A stretch of 24,364 nucleotides of DNA from positions 1 through 24,364 of the forward strand of contig JAGHSR010000166.1 of the NCBI GenBank assembly GCA_018065765.1. Reading direction: 5' to 3'. This DNA comes from Candidatus Colicola coprequi (GTDB lineage Bacteria > Bacteroidota > Bacteroidia > Bacteroidales > Paludibacteraceae). The notes under the pieces were generated by a model. That model was given only the letters and a program-made list of their open reading frames with translations, was not told the origin of the DNA and searched no databases. Position numbers and translations under genes: made by a program. Below, in pieces: positions 6,320 through 13,253 of this stretch (positions are counted from its first letter, which is position 1; the number at the start of each line of letters is the position of its first letter).

Positions 6320-7756
6320 ATGGCTGACATCATTCGTGACATCACAGAACAAGACTATAAATACGGGTTTACCACACAAGTAGATACCGATATCATTCCT
6401 CGTGGGCTCAACGAAGATGTGATACGTCTCATCTCCACCAAAAAGCAGGAACCTGAGTGGCTATTGGATTTTCGTCTAAAAGCCTACCGCAAATGGCTGA
6501 CCATGCCACAACCCCAATGGGCACATTTGGATATTCCGGATATAGATTTTCAAGCCATCTCCTACTATGCTGCTCCCAAGAAGCCATCTAGTAGCGACAC
6601 GCAACACGAGATAGATCCGGAAATAGAGAAGACGTTCGATAAACTCGGCATTCCATTGGAAGAACGGGCAGCCTTGGCTGGCAATATGGCTGTGGATGCT
6701 GTGATGGACTCTGTCAGTGTCAAAACCACCTTCCGCGAAACATTAGCCAAGCAGGGTATTATTTTCTGCTCCATCAGCGAGGCAGTGCGCGAACATGCCG
6801 ATTTAGTTCGTCAATACTTAGGTTCGGTTGTACCCTACTCTGACAATTACTATGCCGCTCTCAACTCTGCTGTATTTTCGGACGGCAGTTTTGTATATAT
6901 CCCAAAAGGTGTTCGTTGTCCCATGGAGCTCAGCACCTATTTTCGCATCAATGCGGGCAACACAGGACAGTTTGAACGTACCTTGCTCATAGCAGATGAA
7001 GGAGCCTACCTCAGTTATTTGGAAGGGTGCACAGCCCCCATGCGCGATGAGAACCAACTACACGCCGCCATCGTGGAAATAGTTGTACACAAGGACGCAG
7101 AAGTTAAGTACTCCACCGTACAGAATTGGTATCCGGGCGACAAAGAGGGGAAAGGAGGTATTTTCAATTTCGTCACCAAACGCGGTATTACCTACGAGAA
7201 CGCCCGGCTCAGTTGGACACAGGTCGAGACAGGCAGTGCCATCACATGGAAGTACCCCTCATGCATTCTCAAAGGCGACAACTCATCAGCGGAGTTCTAC
7301 TCGGTGGCTGTTACGAACAACTACCAACAGGCAGATACGGGGACTAAGATGATTCATCTAGGCTCTAACACGCGCTCGCGCATAATAAGCAAAGGTATCA
7401 GTGCCGGACGCAGCCAAAACTCCTACCGCGGACTAGTCAAAGTGGCATCTCATGCCCAAAACGTCCGCAACTACAGTCAATGCGATAGCCTGCTACTGGG
7501 TGATAAATGTGGGGCACACACATTCCCCGATATGCAAATAGCCAATCCCAGTGCCATCGTGGAGCATGAAGCCACCACCAGCAAAATATCCGAAGACCAG
7601 CTCTTCTACTGTCAACAACGCGGTATCGGAATAGAAGATGCAGTAGGACTTATCGTCAACGGATACGCCAAAGAAGTCATGGACAAACTGCCTATGGAGT
7701 TTGCTGTAGAAGCTCAAAAGTTGCTCCAAGTAAGTTTGGAAGGCACAGTGGGATAA
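6320..7756 (+). CDS. sufB: SufB, Fe-S cluster scaffold protein
   Basis: SufB is the cluster-building core of the SufBC2D complex. ATG 6320 gives 478 residues starting MADIIRDITEQDYKYGF, the normal N-terminus and length; the frame is open further upstream, but that part would be the tRNA-Cys gene. The C-terminal signature QCDSLLLGDKCGAHTFPD is clear, with C397 corresponding by motif to the cluster-linked cysteine of E. coli SufB, followed by EHEATTSKISEDQLFYCQQRG. The E. coli-type N-terminal CxxCxxxC motif is absent. sufC and sufD are 2 kb upstream in a different operon. The start codon lies nine bases after a terminator T-run, so expression may depend on read-through from tRNA-Cys. Confidence 0.95.
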   Translation: MADIIRDITEQDYKYGFTTQVDTDIIPRGLNEDVIRLISTKKQEPEWLLDFRLKAYRKWLTMPQPQWAHLDIPDIDFQAISYYAAPKKPSSSDTQHEIDPEIEKTFDKLGIPLEERAALAGNMAVDAVMDSVSVKTTFRETLAKQGIIFCSISEAVREHADLVRQYLGSVVPYSDNYYAALNSAVFSDGSFVYIPKGVRCPMELSTYFRINAGNTGQFERTLLIADEGAYLSYLEGCTAPMRDENQLHAAIVEIVVHKDAEVKYSTVQNWYPGDKEGKGGIFNFVTKRGITYENARLSWTQVETGSAITWKYPSCILKGDNSSAEFYSVAVTNNYQQADTGTKMIHLGSNTRSRIISKGISAGRSQNSYRGLVKVASHAQNVRNYSQCDSLLLGDKCGAHTFPDMQIANPSAIVEHEATTSKISEDQLFYCQQRGIGIEDAVGLIVNGYAKEVMDKLPMEFAVEAQKLLQVSLEGTVG

Positions 7757-7784
7757 AGAAATTTGAATTTTTCTTCCAAAAAAA

Positions 7785-7816
7785 TTTGCACGGTTCAAAT
7801 TTATGTAGTACCTTTG
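7785..7816 (+). promoter_or_regulatory. Promoter of the rpsF-rpsR-rplI-L31B operon
   Basis: TTTG at 7785-7788, 20 bases, and TACCTTTG at 7809-7816, 29 bases after the sufB stop. It leaves a leader of about 95 bases before rpsF, long enough for regulation, containing the tandem palindromes at 7848-7880. Confidence 0.8.
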
Positions 7817-7847
7817 CACGCTTTTTCGGCGTTATGCTCGAAACATA

Positions 7848-7880
7848 GCCTAGAATATCTAGGATGCCTAGAATATCTAG
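7848..7880 (+). repeat. Two tandem palindromic repeats in the rpsF leader
   Basis: GCCTAGAATATCTAG occurs twice, at 7848-7862 and 7866-7880, an 18-base period. Each copy contains the inverted repeat CTAGA-ATA-TCTAG, and the first extends to a six-pair stem (CCTAGA/TCTAGG, 7849-7863). Both lie in the predicted 5' untranslated region about 37-69 bases before the rpsF start. As RNA they could fold as two small hairpins or pair with each other; as DNA they look like a tandem operator. Which applies is not known. Confidence 0.65.
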
Positions 7881-7916
7881 AAGATAGTATTAACTCATTT
7901 TAAACAACTAACATTT

Positions 7917-8279
7917 ATGTTAAATCACTATGAAGCCGCTTTCGTATTGACTCCCGTTTTGTCTGAGGCTCAGATGAAGGAAGCGGTCGACAAATTCGAG
8001 AACCTTCTCAAGGAGAATGGAGCAGCCATCCTGAACCATGAGGAGTGGGGTTTGAAGAAATTAGCTTACCCTATCCAAGGCAAAACGACAGGTTTCTATT
8101 GCCTTCTGCAATTTGATGCTGAACCTGCCATTGTCGCTACACTCGAGACAGCATTCCGTCGTGACGAACGCATCATTCGTTTCCTCACCACGCGTCTTGA
8201 CAAGTATGCATTTGAGTATGCAGAGAAACGCCGCCATGCTAAGACGGCTAATGTTGAACCCAAACAAGAGGAGGCTTAA
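7917..8279 (+). CDS. rpsF: Small-subunit ribosomal protein bS6
   Basis: S6 sits on the 30S platform and binds as a dimer with S18. The 120-residue product has the typical N-terminus MLNHYEAAFVLTPVLSEAQ and the core NHEEWGLKKLAYPIQGKTTGFYCLLQFDA, plus DERIIRFLTTRLDKYAFEYAEKRR. It is the first gene of an operon read from the promoter at 7785-7816; rpsR follows after 2 bases. The leader shows no Shine-Dalgarno sequence but has tandem palindromes. Confidence 0.97.
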   Translation: MLNHYEAAFVLTPVLSEAQMKEAVDKFENLLKENGAAILNHEEWGLKKLAYPIQGKTTGFYCLLQFDAEPAIVATLETAFRRDERIIRFLTTRLDKYAFEYAEKRRHAKTANVEPKQEEA

Positions 8280-8281
8280 TT

Positions 8282-8548
8282 ATGGCACAGAATGAAGAAG
8301 TTCGCTATCTGACTCCACAACAGAATGTAGAGAAGAAGAAAAAGTACTGCCGCTTCTTGAAAAGTGGTATCAAGTACATTGATTACAAGGATCCAGAGTT
8401 CCTCAAAAAGTTCCTCAACGAGCAAGGTAAGATCCTGCCACGTCGTATCACCGGTACCAGTTTGAAGTATCAACGCAAAGTGGCTCAAGCTGTTAAGAAA
8501 GCTCGCCATTTGGCTCTGCTTCCTTACGTTACCGATATGATGAAGTAA
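8282..8548 (+). CDS. rpsR: Small-subunit ribosomal protein bS18
   Basis: S18 partners S6 on the 30S subunit. The 88-residue protein contains the family core KYCRFLKSGIKYIDYKDPEFLKKF and GKILPRRITGTSLKYQRKVAQAVKKARHLALLPY. It starts two bases after the rpsF stop, so translation is probably coupled. A 58-base A/T-rich spacer with repeated AAGTTT-like words separates it from rplI. Confidence 0.97.
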   Translation: MAQNEEVRYLTPQQNVEKKKKYCRFLKSGIKYIDYKDPEFLKKFLNEQGKILPRRITGTSLKYQRKVAQAVKKARHLALLPYVTDMMK

Positions 8549-8606
8549 CTTTAAGTTTTTATGGTTTAAAGTTTTTACGTTTAATTAAGTTTAAAAAATT
8601 AAAGTT

Positions 8607-9047
8607 ATGGAAATTATTCTGATTCAAGATGTAGCTAATTTGGGCTACAAAAACGATATCGTTAAGGTAAAAGATGGTTACGGACGTAACTACCTCATTC
8701 CTAACAAGATGGCTATCATTGCTAACGAAAGCAATCGTAAACAATTGGCTGAGAACCTTAAGCAACAAGCTCATAAGTTAGCTAAACTGCTTGCTGACGC
8801 TCAAGCTACTGCAGAGAAACTCGCTGCTACCACCATCACCTTGGCTGCTAAGGCTAATGAGGATGGCAAGATTTTCGGTACTATCACTACCGCTCAAATC
8901 GCAGAAGCTCTCGCAGCTCAAGGTTTTGAGATTGACAAACGTGTCATCACTGTAGAGCCTGTTAAGGAACTTGGCGAAGTAATCGCTTATGCTAAGCTCC
9001 ACCGCGAGGTTAAGGCTGAAATTAAGCTCAACGTAGTTGCTGAGTAA
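8607..9047 (+). CDS. rplI: Large-subunit ribosomal protein bL9
   Basis: L9 binds 23S rRNA near the L1 stalk base. The N-terminal domain motif MEIILIQDVANLGYKNDIVKVKDGYGRNYLIP is diagnostic; a long Ala/Lys/Gln-rich connecting helix (about residues 45-75) and the C-terminal domain (FGTITTAQIAEAL) follow. The length of 146 is usual. It follows the rpsF-rpsR pair as in many bacteria. Confidence 0.97.
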   Translation: MEIILIQDVANLGYKNDIVKVKDGYGRNYLIPNKMAIIANESNRKQLAENLKQQAHKLAKLLADAQATAEKLAATTITLAAKANEDGKIFGTITTAQIAEALAAQGFEIDKRVITVEPVKELGEVIAYAKLHREVKAEIKLNVVAE

Positions 9048-9076
9048 TTGTTTAACCATTAAAAACAGAGCTTTTT

Positions 9077-9331
9077 ATGAAACAAGGAATTCATCCCGAA
9101 AACTACCGCGTAGTTGTTTTCAAAGATATGTCTGATGGTACCCAGTTCTTCAGCCGCTCCACCGCTGCTACGAAAGATACGATTGAAATCGATGGTACTA
9201 CGTATCCTCTGATTAAGCTTGAGATTTCGAACACATCTCACCCGTTCTATACCGGTAAATCGAAACTCGTCGATACCGCTGGTCGCGTAGATAAGTTCAT
9301 GTCTCGCTACGGAAATCGCAAACGTAAATAA
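9077..9331 (+). CDS. rpmE2: Ribosomal protein bL31, type B (zinc-free form)
   Basis: The 84-residue protein begins MKQGIHPENYRVVVFKDMSDG and contains SHPFYTGKSKLVDTAGRVDKFMSRYG, the L31 type B pattern. It lacks cysteines altogether, so it is the C-minus, non-zinc form. It lies 29 bases after rplI and before a strong terminator, so it appears to be the last gene of the S6-S18-L9 operon. Confidence 0.95.
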   Translation: MKQGIHPENYRVVVFKDMSDGTQFFSRSTAATKDTIEIDGTTYPLIKLEISNTSHPFYTGKSKLVDTAGRVDKFMSRYGNRKRK

Positions 9332-9345
9332 TTATGTTTTCATTA

Positions 9346-9382
9346 AGGGGCGAGCCATTAGTGCTCGCCCTTATTGTTTTTT
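9346..9382 (+). terminator. Intrinsic terminator of the ribosomal protein operon
   Basis: GGGCGAGC (9348-9355) pairs perfectly with GCTCGCCC (9363-9370) around a seven-base loop, flanked by A9346-T9372 and a G-T pair, followed by ATTGTTTTTT. It is the strongest hairpin-plus-T-tract in the window and lies 14 bases after the L31 stop. Confidence 0.9.
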
Positions 9383-9384
9383 GT

Positions 9385-10110
9385 ATGGAACTATTTCGTG
9401 AATTAGGCAAGCAAAGTTTTCTATCGTTGCTCATTTATGCCATCCTTTTTGCAATCTTGGTTATTGTTGAGTGGTGTTACCCTTCGCTCCAAGGTGTGCT
9501 ATTGCAGTGGCAAGACCCATCGTTTGTGGTAGGTATCCCTGCCAGCGTTTTAGGTACGGCATACGTACTGACCATTCGCAACCCTAAAAACTACTTGGGT
9601 TTTTATCCGGGCATATTGATGTCTCTGCTGCTCAGCGTGCAATTTTATCTGCGTGGCAGTTTCGATTTAGTGATTTTGTATGTGTGCCTTTTTACGCCGT
9701 TCCTGATTTTTTCGCTGCTATCGTGGCGCAAACAAACCCTAAACCCAACTGCCTCTTCCGAAGCTTTTACTCCCACTTTTCTATCCTATAAAACAGCTAT
9801 CATTACCACTATCATCGCCTTAGCCATTGTGCTGGCAGATTACGCTTTGACTACGCTGGTTATCCATCATGACGGATGGGGTGATGCTATCGCCATCAAG
9901 ATAGCAGGAGGGTTGATGATTGCCGCATCCTGCTTGGCAAATTTCTGGATGATTTACAAAAAAGTGGATGCCTGGTTTTGGTGGATTGCATATTGTTTAT
10001 CCGGTTTGGTCTTCTTCATTATGATTGCCAACCTGTTCTCCATTGTACTTTTTACCATCATGCTCATAGTCAACCTATTCGGCATGATAGCATGGATAAG
10101 AATAAAATAA
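9385..10110 (+). CDS. PnuC-like membrane transporter (nicotinamide riboside or thiamine type)
   Basis: The protein is polytopic with about seven membrane segments. Two halves resemble the PnuC fold: IRNPKNYLGFYPGILMSLLL with YLRGSFDLVILY, and FWMIYKKVDAWFWWIAYCL with IMIANLFSIVLFTIMLIVNLFGMIAWIR. PnuC-family proteins import vitamin precursors trapped by phosphorylation; the substrate cannot be told here and no partner kinase or riboswitch is next to it. ATG 9385 gives 241 residues and is my choice because the alternative in-frame ATG at 9334 would translate the terminator stem. The start lies two or three bases after that terminator's T-run, so its promoter is unclear. The family call is moderate. 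Confidence 0.6.
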   Translation: MELFRELGKQSFLSLLIYAILFAILVIVEWCYPSLQGVLLQWQDPSFVVGIPASVLGTAYVLTIRNPKNYLGFYPGILMSLLLSVQFYLRGSFDLVILYVCLFTPFLIFSLLSWRKQTLNPTASSEAFTPTFLSYKTAIITTIIALAIVLADYALTTLVIHHDGWGDAIAIKIAGGLMIAASCLANFWMIYKKVDAWFWWIAYCLSGLVFFIMIANLFSIVLFTIMLIVNLFGMIAWIRIK

Positions 10111-10206
10111 ACCTCAATAACAGAAACCTAACGATTTTCGTTGTACATTTTTTGACTTTTGACTATAAATTTTATGGATAATCACATCTATTAAGTTCTT
10201 TCTCTA

Positions 10207-11082
10207 ATGTTATCCAAACCAGACACCCAACTTCGTGTTAACTCGACTGACACACTTCTCTCATTTCTCCTGCGAGAAACAGGTAACTCGCGAACCACTA
10301 TCAAGTCGTTTCTTGCACATCGCCTTGTGGCTATCAACGGCACGATTCAAACACGCCATGACACACCGGTGAAAGTAGGCGACACCGTCACTATTTCGCG
10401 CCATCGCGGTAATCAGGAATTGCGCCATCCCAAGGTTCGTATTCTGTTTGAGGATGCCAATTTCCTCATCGTAGAGAAACGCAACGGTATACTTACTGTC
10501 CCCGCTAATCTCAAGAGCCAAGAAACGACAGTATTCTCCATACTGAAACACTATGTCAAGAAACAGGATGTGCACAATGGTATTTATTGTGTCCACCGTC
10601 TTGAGCGCGAAACCAGCGGATTGCTGATTTGGACCAAGACTGTTGAACTACAACAATACATGCGTGAGTACTGGGATCAACTCATCCGTTGTCGCGGGTA
10701 CGTTGCTCTTGTAGTTGGCAATATGAGCCATCCGGAAGGCGATATTCGCACATGGATTAGTGAAGACCCTCAGACCGGCATGCTCATTTCTTCCCCAACC
10801 CCGAATGATGGCAAAGCGGCACACACACATTATCGAGTGATTCGCCAGAACGAACAATATGCTTTGCTTGAATTACAAGTCGAAGGAGCCAATCAAATTC
10901 GTGCCCACATGGCATCCATCGCACATCCTATTGTTGGCGACCACAAGTTCGCTCATGCAGACAGCAGTCCGATTGACCGCCTTTGTCTCCACGCCAATCG
11001 TCTGGAGTTCATCAATCCGGTAACAGAAAAAGTGGTGCGGTACGAGTGTGGCACACCGAAAGAATTGACTAAATGGGTATAA
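10207..11082 (+). CDS. RluA/RluD-family pseudouridine synthase-like protein with altered active site
   Basis: The family converts uridines in rRNA or tRNA to pseudouridine. The 291 residues show an N-terminal S4-like domain (about 12-62) and the RluA catalytic fold (about 75-280): ILFEDANFLIVEKRNG, VHRLERETSGLL, YVALV (Y165) and LHANRLEF. The motif HRLD that carries the essential catalytic Asp reads HRLE here (E133, codon GAG). The second conserved motif, usually TGRxHQIR or TGRKNQIR, reads VEGANQIR (225-232), so the Gly-Arg pair is lost. The frame is otherwise clean. It is either inactive, kept as an RNA-binding protein, or drifting toward loss. The ATG at 10207 opens a normal N-terminus; a bidirectional terminator follows. 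Confidence 0.88.
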   Translation: MLSKPDTQLRVNSTDTLLSFLLRETGNSRTTIKSFLAHRLVAINGTIQTRHDTPVKVGDTVTISRHRGNQELRHPKVRILFEDANFLIVEKRNGILTVPANLKSQETTVFSILKHYVKKQDVHNGIYCVHRLERETSGLLIWTKTVELQQYMREYWDQLIRCRGYVALVVGNMSHPEGDIRTWISEDPQTGMLISSPTPNDGKAAHTHYRVIRQNEQYALLELQVEGANQIRAHMASIAHPIVGDHKFAHADSSPIDRLCLHANRLEFINPVTEKVVRYECGTPKELTKWV

Positions 11083-11095
11083 ATCGGAGCAACAG

Positions 11096-11137
11096 AAAAA
11101 AGGCAGGTTACAAACAAGTTTGTATCGTGCCTTTTTT
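11096..11137. terminator. Bidirectional terminator between the RluA-like gene and tRNA-Ser
   Basis: AAAAAAGGCA (11096-11105) pairs with TGCCTTTTTT (11128-11137), with an inner stem ACAAAC (11110-11115) / GTTTGT (11118-11123) and a small internal loop. Because the arms carry A-run and T-run, it can end transcripts from both sides: the plus-strand RluA-like gene and the minus-strand tRNA-Ser. Confidence 0.85.
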
Positions 11138-11145
11138 GTGAAATG

Positions 11146-11230
11146 CGGAAAGAGAGGGAATCGAACCCCCGAACCCTTTCAGGTCAACGGTTTTCAAGAC
11201 CGCCGCGATCGACCACTCCGCCATCTTTCC
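11146..11230 (-). tRNA. tRNA-Ser (anticodon TGA)
   Basis: Read on the minus strand, acceptor GGAAAGA (plus-strand TCTTTCC, 11224-11230) pairs with TCTTTCC (plus-strand GGAAAGA, 11147-11153), and the discriminator is G (11146). The anticodon loop is CTTGAAA, giving TGA, and a long variable arm (type II) precedes the T-arm GGTTCGATTCC. Total 85 bases; CCA is not encoded. Confidence 0.95.
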
Positions 11231-11276
11231 TTCGTCGGAAGAAACGAAATCTTCCAAGTCGAGCCAAAAACGGCAG

Positions 11277-11308
11277 CAAAGGTACTACAAAAATCTGATA
11301 CCCACAAA
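11277..11308 (-). promoter_or_regulatory. Promoter of tRNA-Ser
   Basis: Minus-strand TTTG (plus-strand CAAA, 11305-11308), 20 bases, and TACCTTTG (plus-strand CAAAGGTA, 11277-11284). The predicted start is about 40 bases upstream of the mature tRNA 5' end at 11230. Confidence 0.75.
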
Positions 11309-11346
11309 TTATTTCTCAAAAAAAATATAAGAAACATACACTTTTG

Positions 11347-11377
11347 TTGTGTATGTCAATTATTTATAGTACTTTTG
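11347..11377 (+). promoter_or_regulatory. Promoter of the typA operon
   Basis: TTG at 11347-11349, 20 bases, and TACTTTTG at 11370-11377, a one-base variation on the usual -7 box. Transcription should start near 11383, about 35 bases before the typA ATG. It is divergent from the tRNA-Ser promoter. Confidence 0.65.
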
Positions 11378-11419
11378 TGCGTAATTTGCGTATTTAGGGG
11401 CTTTATTACAACAACGACT

Positions 11420-13228
11420 ATGCAAAAGATAAGAAATATAGCAATTATTGCACACGTTGACCATGGCAAAACGACACTGGTTGACAAGATGCTTTACACC
11501 GCACAGGTGGTAAAGGAGTCCCGCCAAGAGGGCGTGGAAAACAAGGAGTTGATACTTGACAATAACGATTTGGAGCGCGAACGCGGCATCACTATTCTTG
11601 CCAAGAATGTAGCTATCGAGTACAAAGGCTACAAAATCAATATCATTGACACTCCGGGTCACGCGGACTTCGGTGGCGAAGTGGAACGTGTATTGAACAT
11701 GGCTGACGGTGTATTGCTGCTGGTGGATGCCTTTGAGGGACCGATGCCACAAACCCGTTTTGTGCTGCAAAAGGCTTTGCAGATGAACCTAAAGCCTATC
11801 GTAGTCATCAACAAAGTGGATAAACTCAACTGTCGCCCCGATGAGGTGCAAGAGGCAGTGTTTGATCTGATGGTTAATCTGGATGCCACCGACGACCAAT
11901 TGGATTTCCAAACCATATACGGTTCAGCCAAGAATGGATGGATGTCCACCGATTGGCATCAACCCACCACAGACCTGACCGCTCTGATGGATGCTATCAT
12001 TGCGTATATTCCCGAACCGGAAGTGCTGGAGGGTACAGCTCAAATGCTGATTACCTCGTTGGACTACAACCCCTACGTGGGACGTATTGCCGTTGGGCGT
12101 GTGCATCGTGGCACACTCAAGGATGGGCAAATCGTTACGCTTGCCAAGAAAGATGGAAGTAAACTAAAAACCAAAATCAAGGAACTGCACACATTCTCCG
12201 GCATGGGACACACCAAGACTACCGAGGTGAAGAGTGGCGATATCTGTGCTCTGATAGGTATAGACGGATTTGAAATAGGCGACACGATTTGCGATGCTGA
12301 AAATCCCGAACCTCTCAAACCGATTGCCATCGATGAGCCTACTATGTCGATGACATTTACCATCAACGATAGCCCATTCTTTGGCAAAGACGGCAAATAT
12401 GTTACTTCGCGTCACATTCACGATCGTCTGATGAAAGAATTGGAAAAGAACTTGGCTCTGCGTGTCGAGAGTAGCGAGAGTGACTCATCTTGGCGTGTAT
12501 ATGGACGCGGTGTGCTGCATTTGTCCGTACTGATAGAAACCATGCGCCGTGAGGGGTATGAACTACAAGTGGGACAACCACAAGTAATCATCAAGGAGAT
12601 AGACGGCGTCAAGTGTGAACCGGTAGAGCAGTTGACTGTCAATACGCCTGACGAATGCAGTGGCAAAATCATTGAATACGTATCCACGCATAAGGGTGAA
12701 ATGACCAAGATGGATTTGGTTAATGACCGTGTACAACTGGAGTTTATCATTCCCTCCCGTGGTATCATAGGTATGCGTACTTACGTGATGAACGTGAGTG
12801 CCGGCGAGGCCATCATGGCACACCGATTCTTGGAGTTCCAACCATACAGGGGCGAGATAGAGAAACGTACCAATGGTTCGCTGATAGCTATGGAAGCAGG
12901 AACAGCATCGGCGTACGCGCTGGATAAACTGCAAGACCGCGGTCGATTCTTTATTGACCCGCAAGAAGAAGTGTATGCAGGACAAGTGGTAGGCGAAAAT
13001 GCCAAAGAAGGCGATATCGTTATCAATGTTATCAAGGCTAAGAACTTAACCAACATGCGTTCTAAATCAGCCGATGACAAAGCTATACTGCCTCCGGCAA
13101 TCCGTTTCTCGCTGGAAGAGGCGTTGGAGTATATCAAGGAAGATGAATACGTGGAGGTAACTCCCCATGCTATGCGCCTAAGAAAAATCATCTTGGATGA
13201 GTTGGAACGCAAACGTGCTAATCGATAG
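11420..13228 (+). CDS. typA: TypA/BipA ribosome-associated translational GTPase
   Basis: TypA is an EF-G-like GTPase acting in 50S assembly and stress adaptation. ATG 11420 gives 602 residues, the family length; the longer open frame upstream covers the tRNA-Ser region and is not coding. GTPase motifs are AHVDHGKTT near residue 11, RGITI near 60, DTPGHADFGGEV near 80 and NKVDK near 134. The C-terminal family-specific region contains PSRGIIGMRTYVMNVSAGEA and KLQDRGRFFIDPQEEVYAGQVVGE. tig follows after 25 bases in the same direction. Confidence 0.97.
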   Translation: MQKIRNIAIIAHVDHGKTTLVDKMLYTAQVVKESRQEGVENKELILDNNDLERERGITILAKNVAIEYKGYKINIIDTPGHADFGGEVERVLNMADGVLLLVDAFEGPMPQTRFVLQKALQMNLKPIVVINKVDKLNCRPDEVQEAVFDLMVNLDATDDQLDFQTIYGSAKNGWMSTDWHQPTTDLTALMDAIIAYIPEPEVLEGTAQMLITSLDYNPYVGRIAVGRVHRGTLKDGQIVTLAKKDGSKLKTKIKELHTFSGMGHTKTTEVKSGDICALIGIDGFEIGDTICDAENPEPLKPIAIDEPTMSMTFTINDSPFFGKDGKYVTSRHIHDRLMKELEKNLALRVESSESDSSWRVYGRGVLHLSVLIETMRREGYELQVGQPQVIIKEIDGVKCEPVEQLTVNTPDECSGKIIEYVSTHKGEMTKMDLVNDRVQLEFIIPSRGIIGMRTYVMNVSAGEAIMAHRFLEFQPYRGEIEKRTNGSLIAMEAGTASAYALDKLQDRGRFFIDPQEEVYAGQVVGENAKEGDIVINVIKAKNLTNMRSKSADDKAILPPAIRFSLEEALEYIKEDEYVEVTPHAMRLRKIILDELERKRANR

Positions 13229-13253
13229 ATAATTAATAAAAACAATCAATATT

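Noticed and set aside
7848..7880. CRISPR-like repeat pair
   Set aside because: There are only two units with a 3-base spacer, inside a ribosomal operon leader and without cas genes.
7817..7916. Canonical S6:S18-binding leader motif
   Set aside because: The CCG-containing bulged stem of that motif was not found by eye; only the tandem palindromes are supported.
11120..11419. 100-residue N-terminal extension of TypA
   Set aside because: It runs through tRNA-Ser (opposite strand), a terminator and the typA promoter; ATG 11420 gives normal length.
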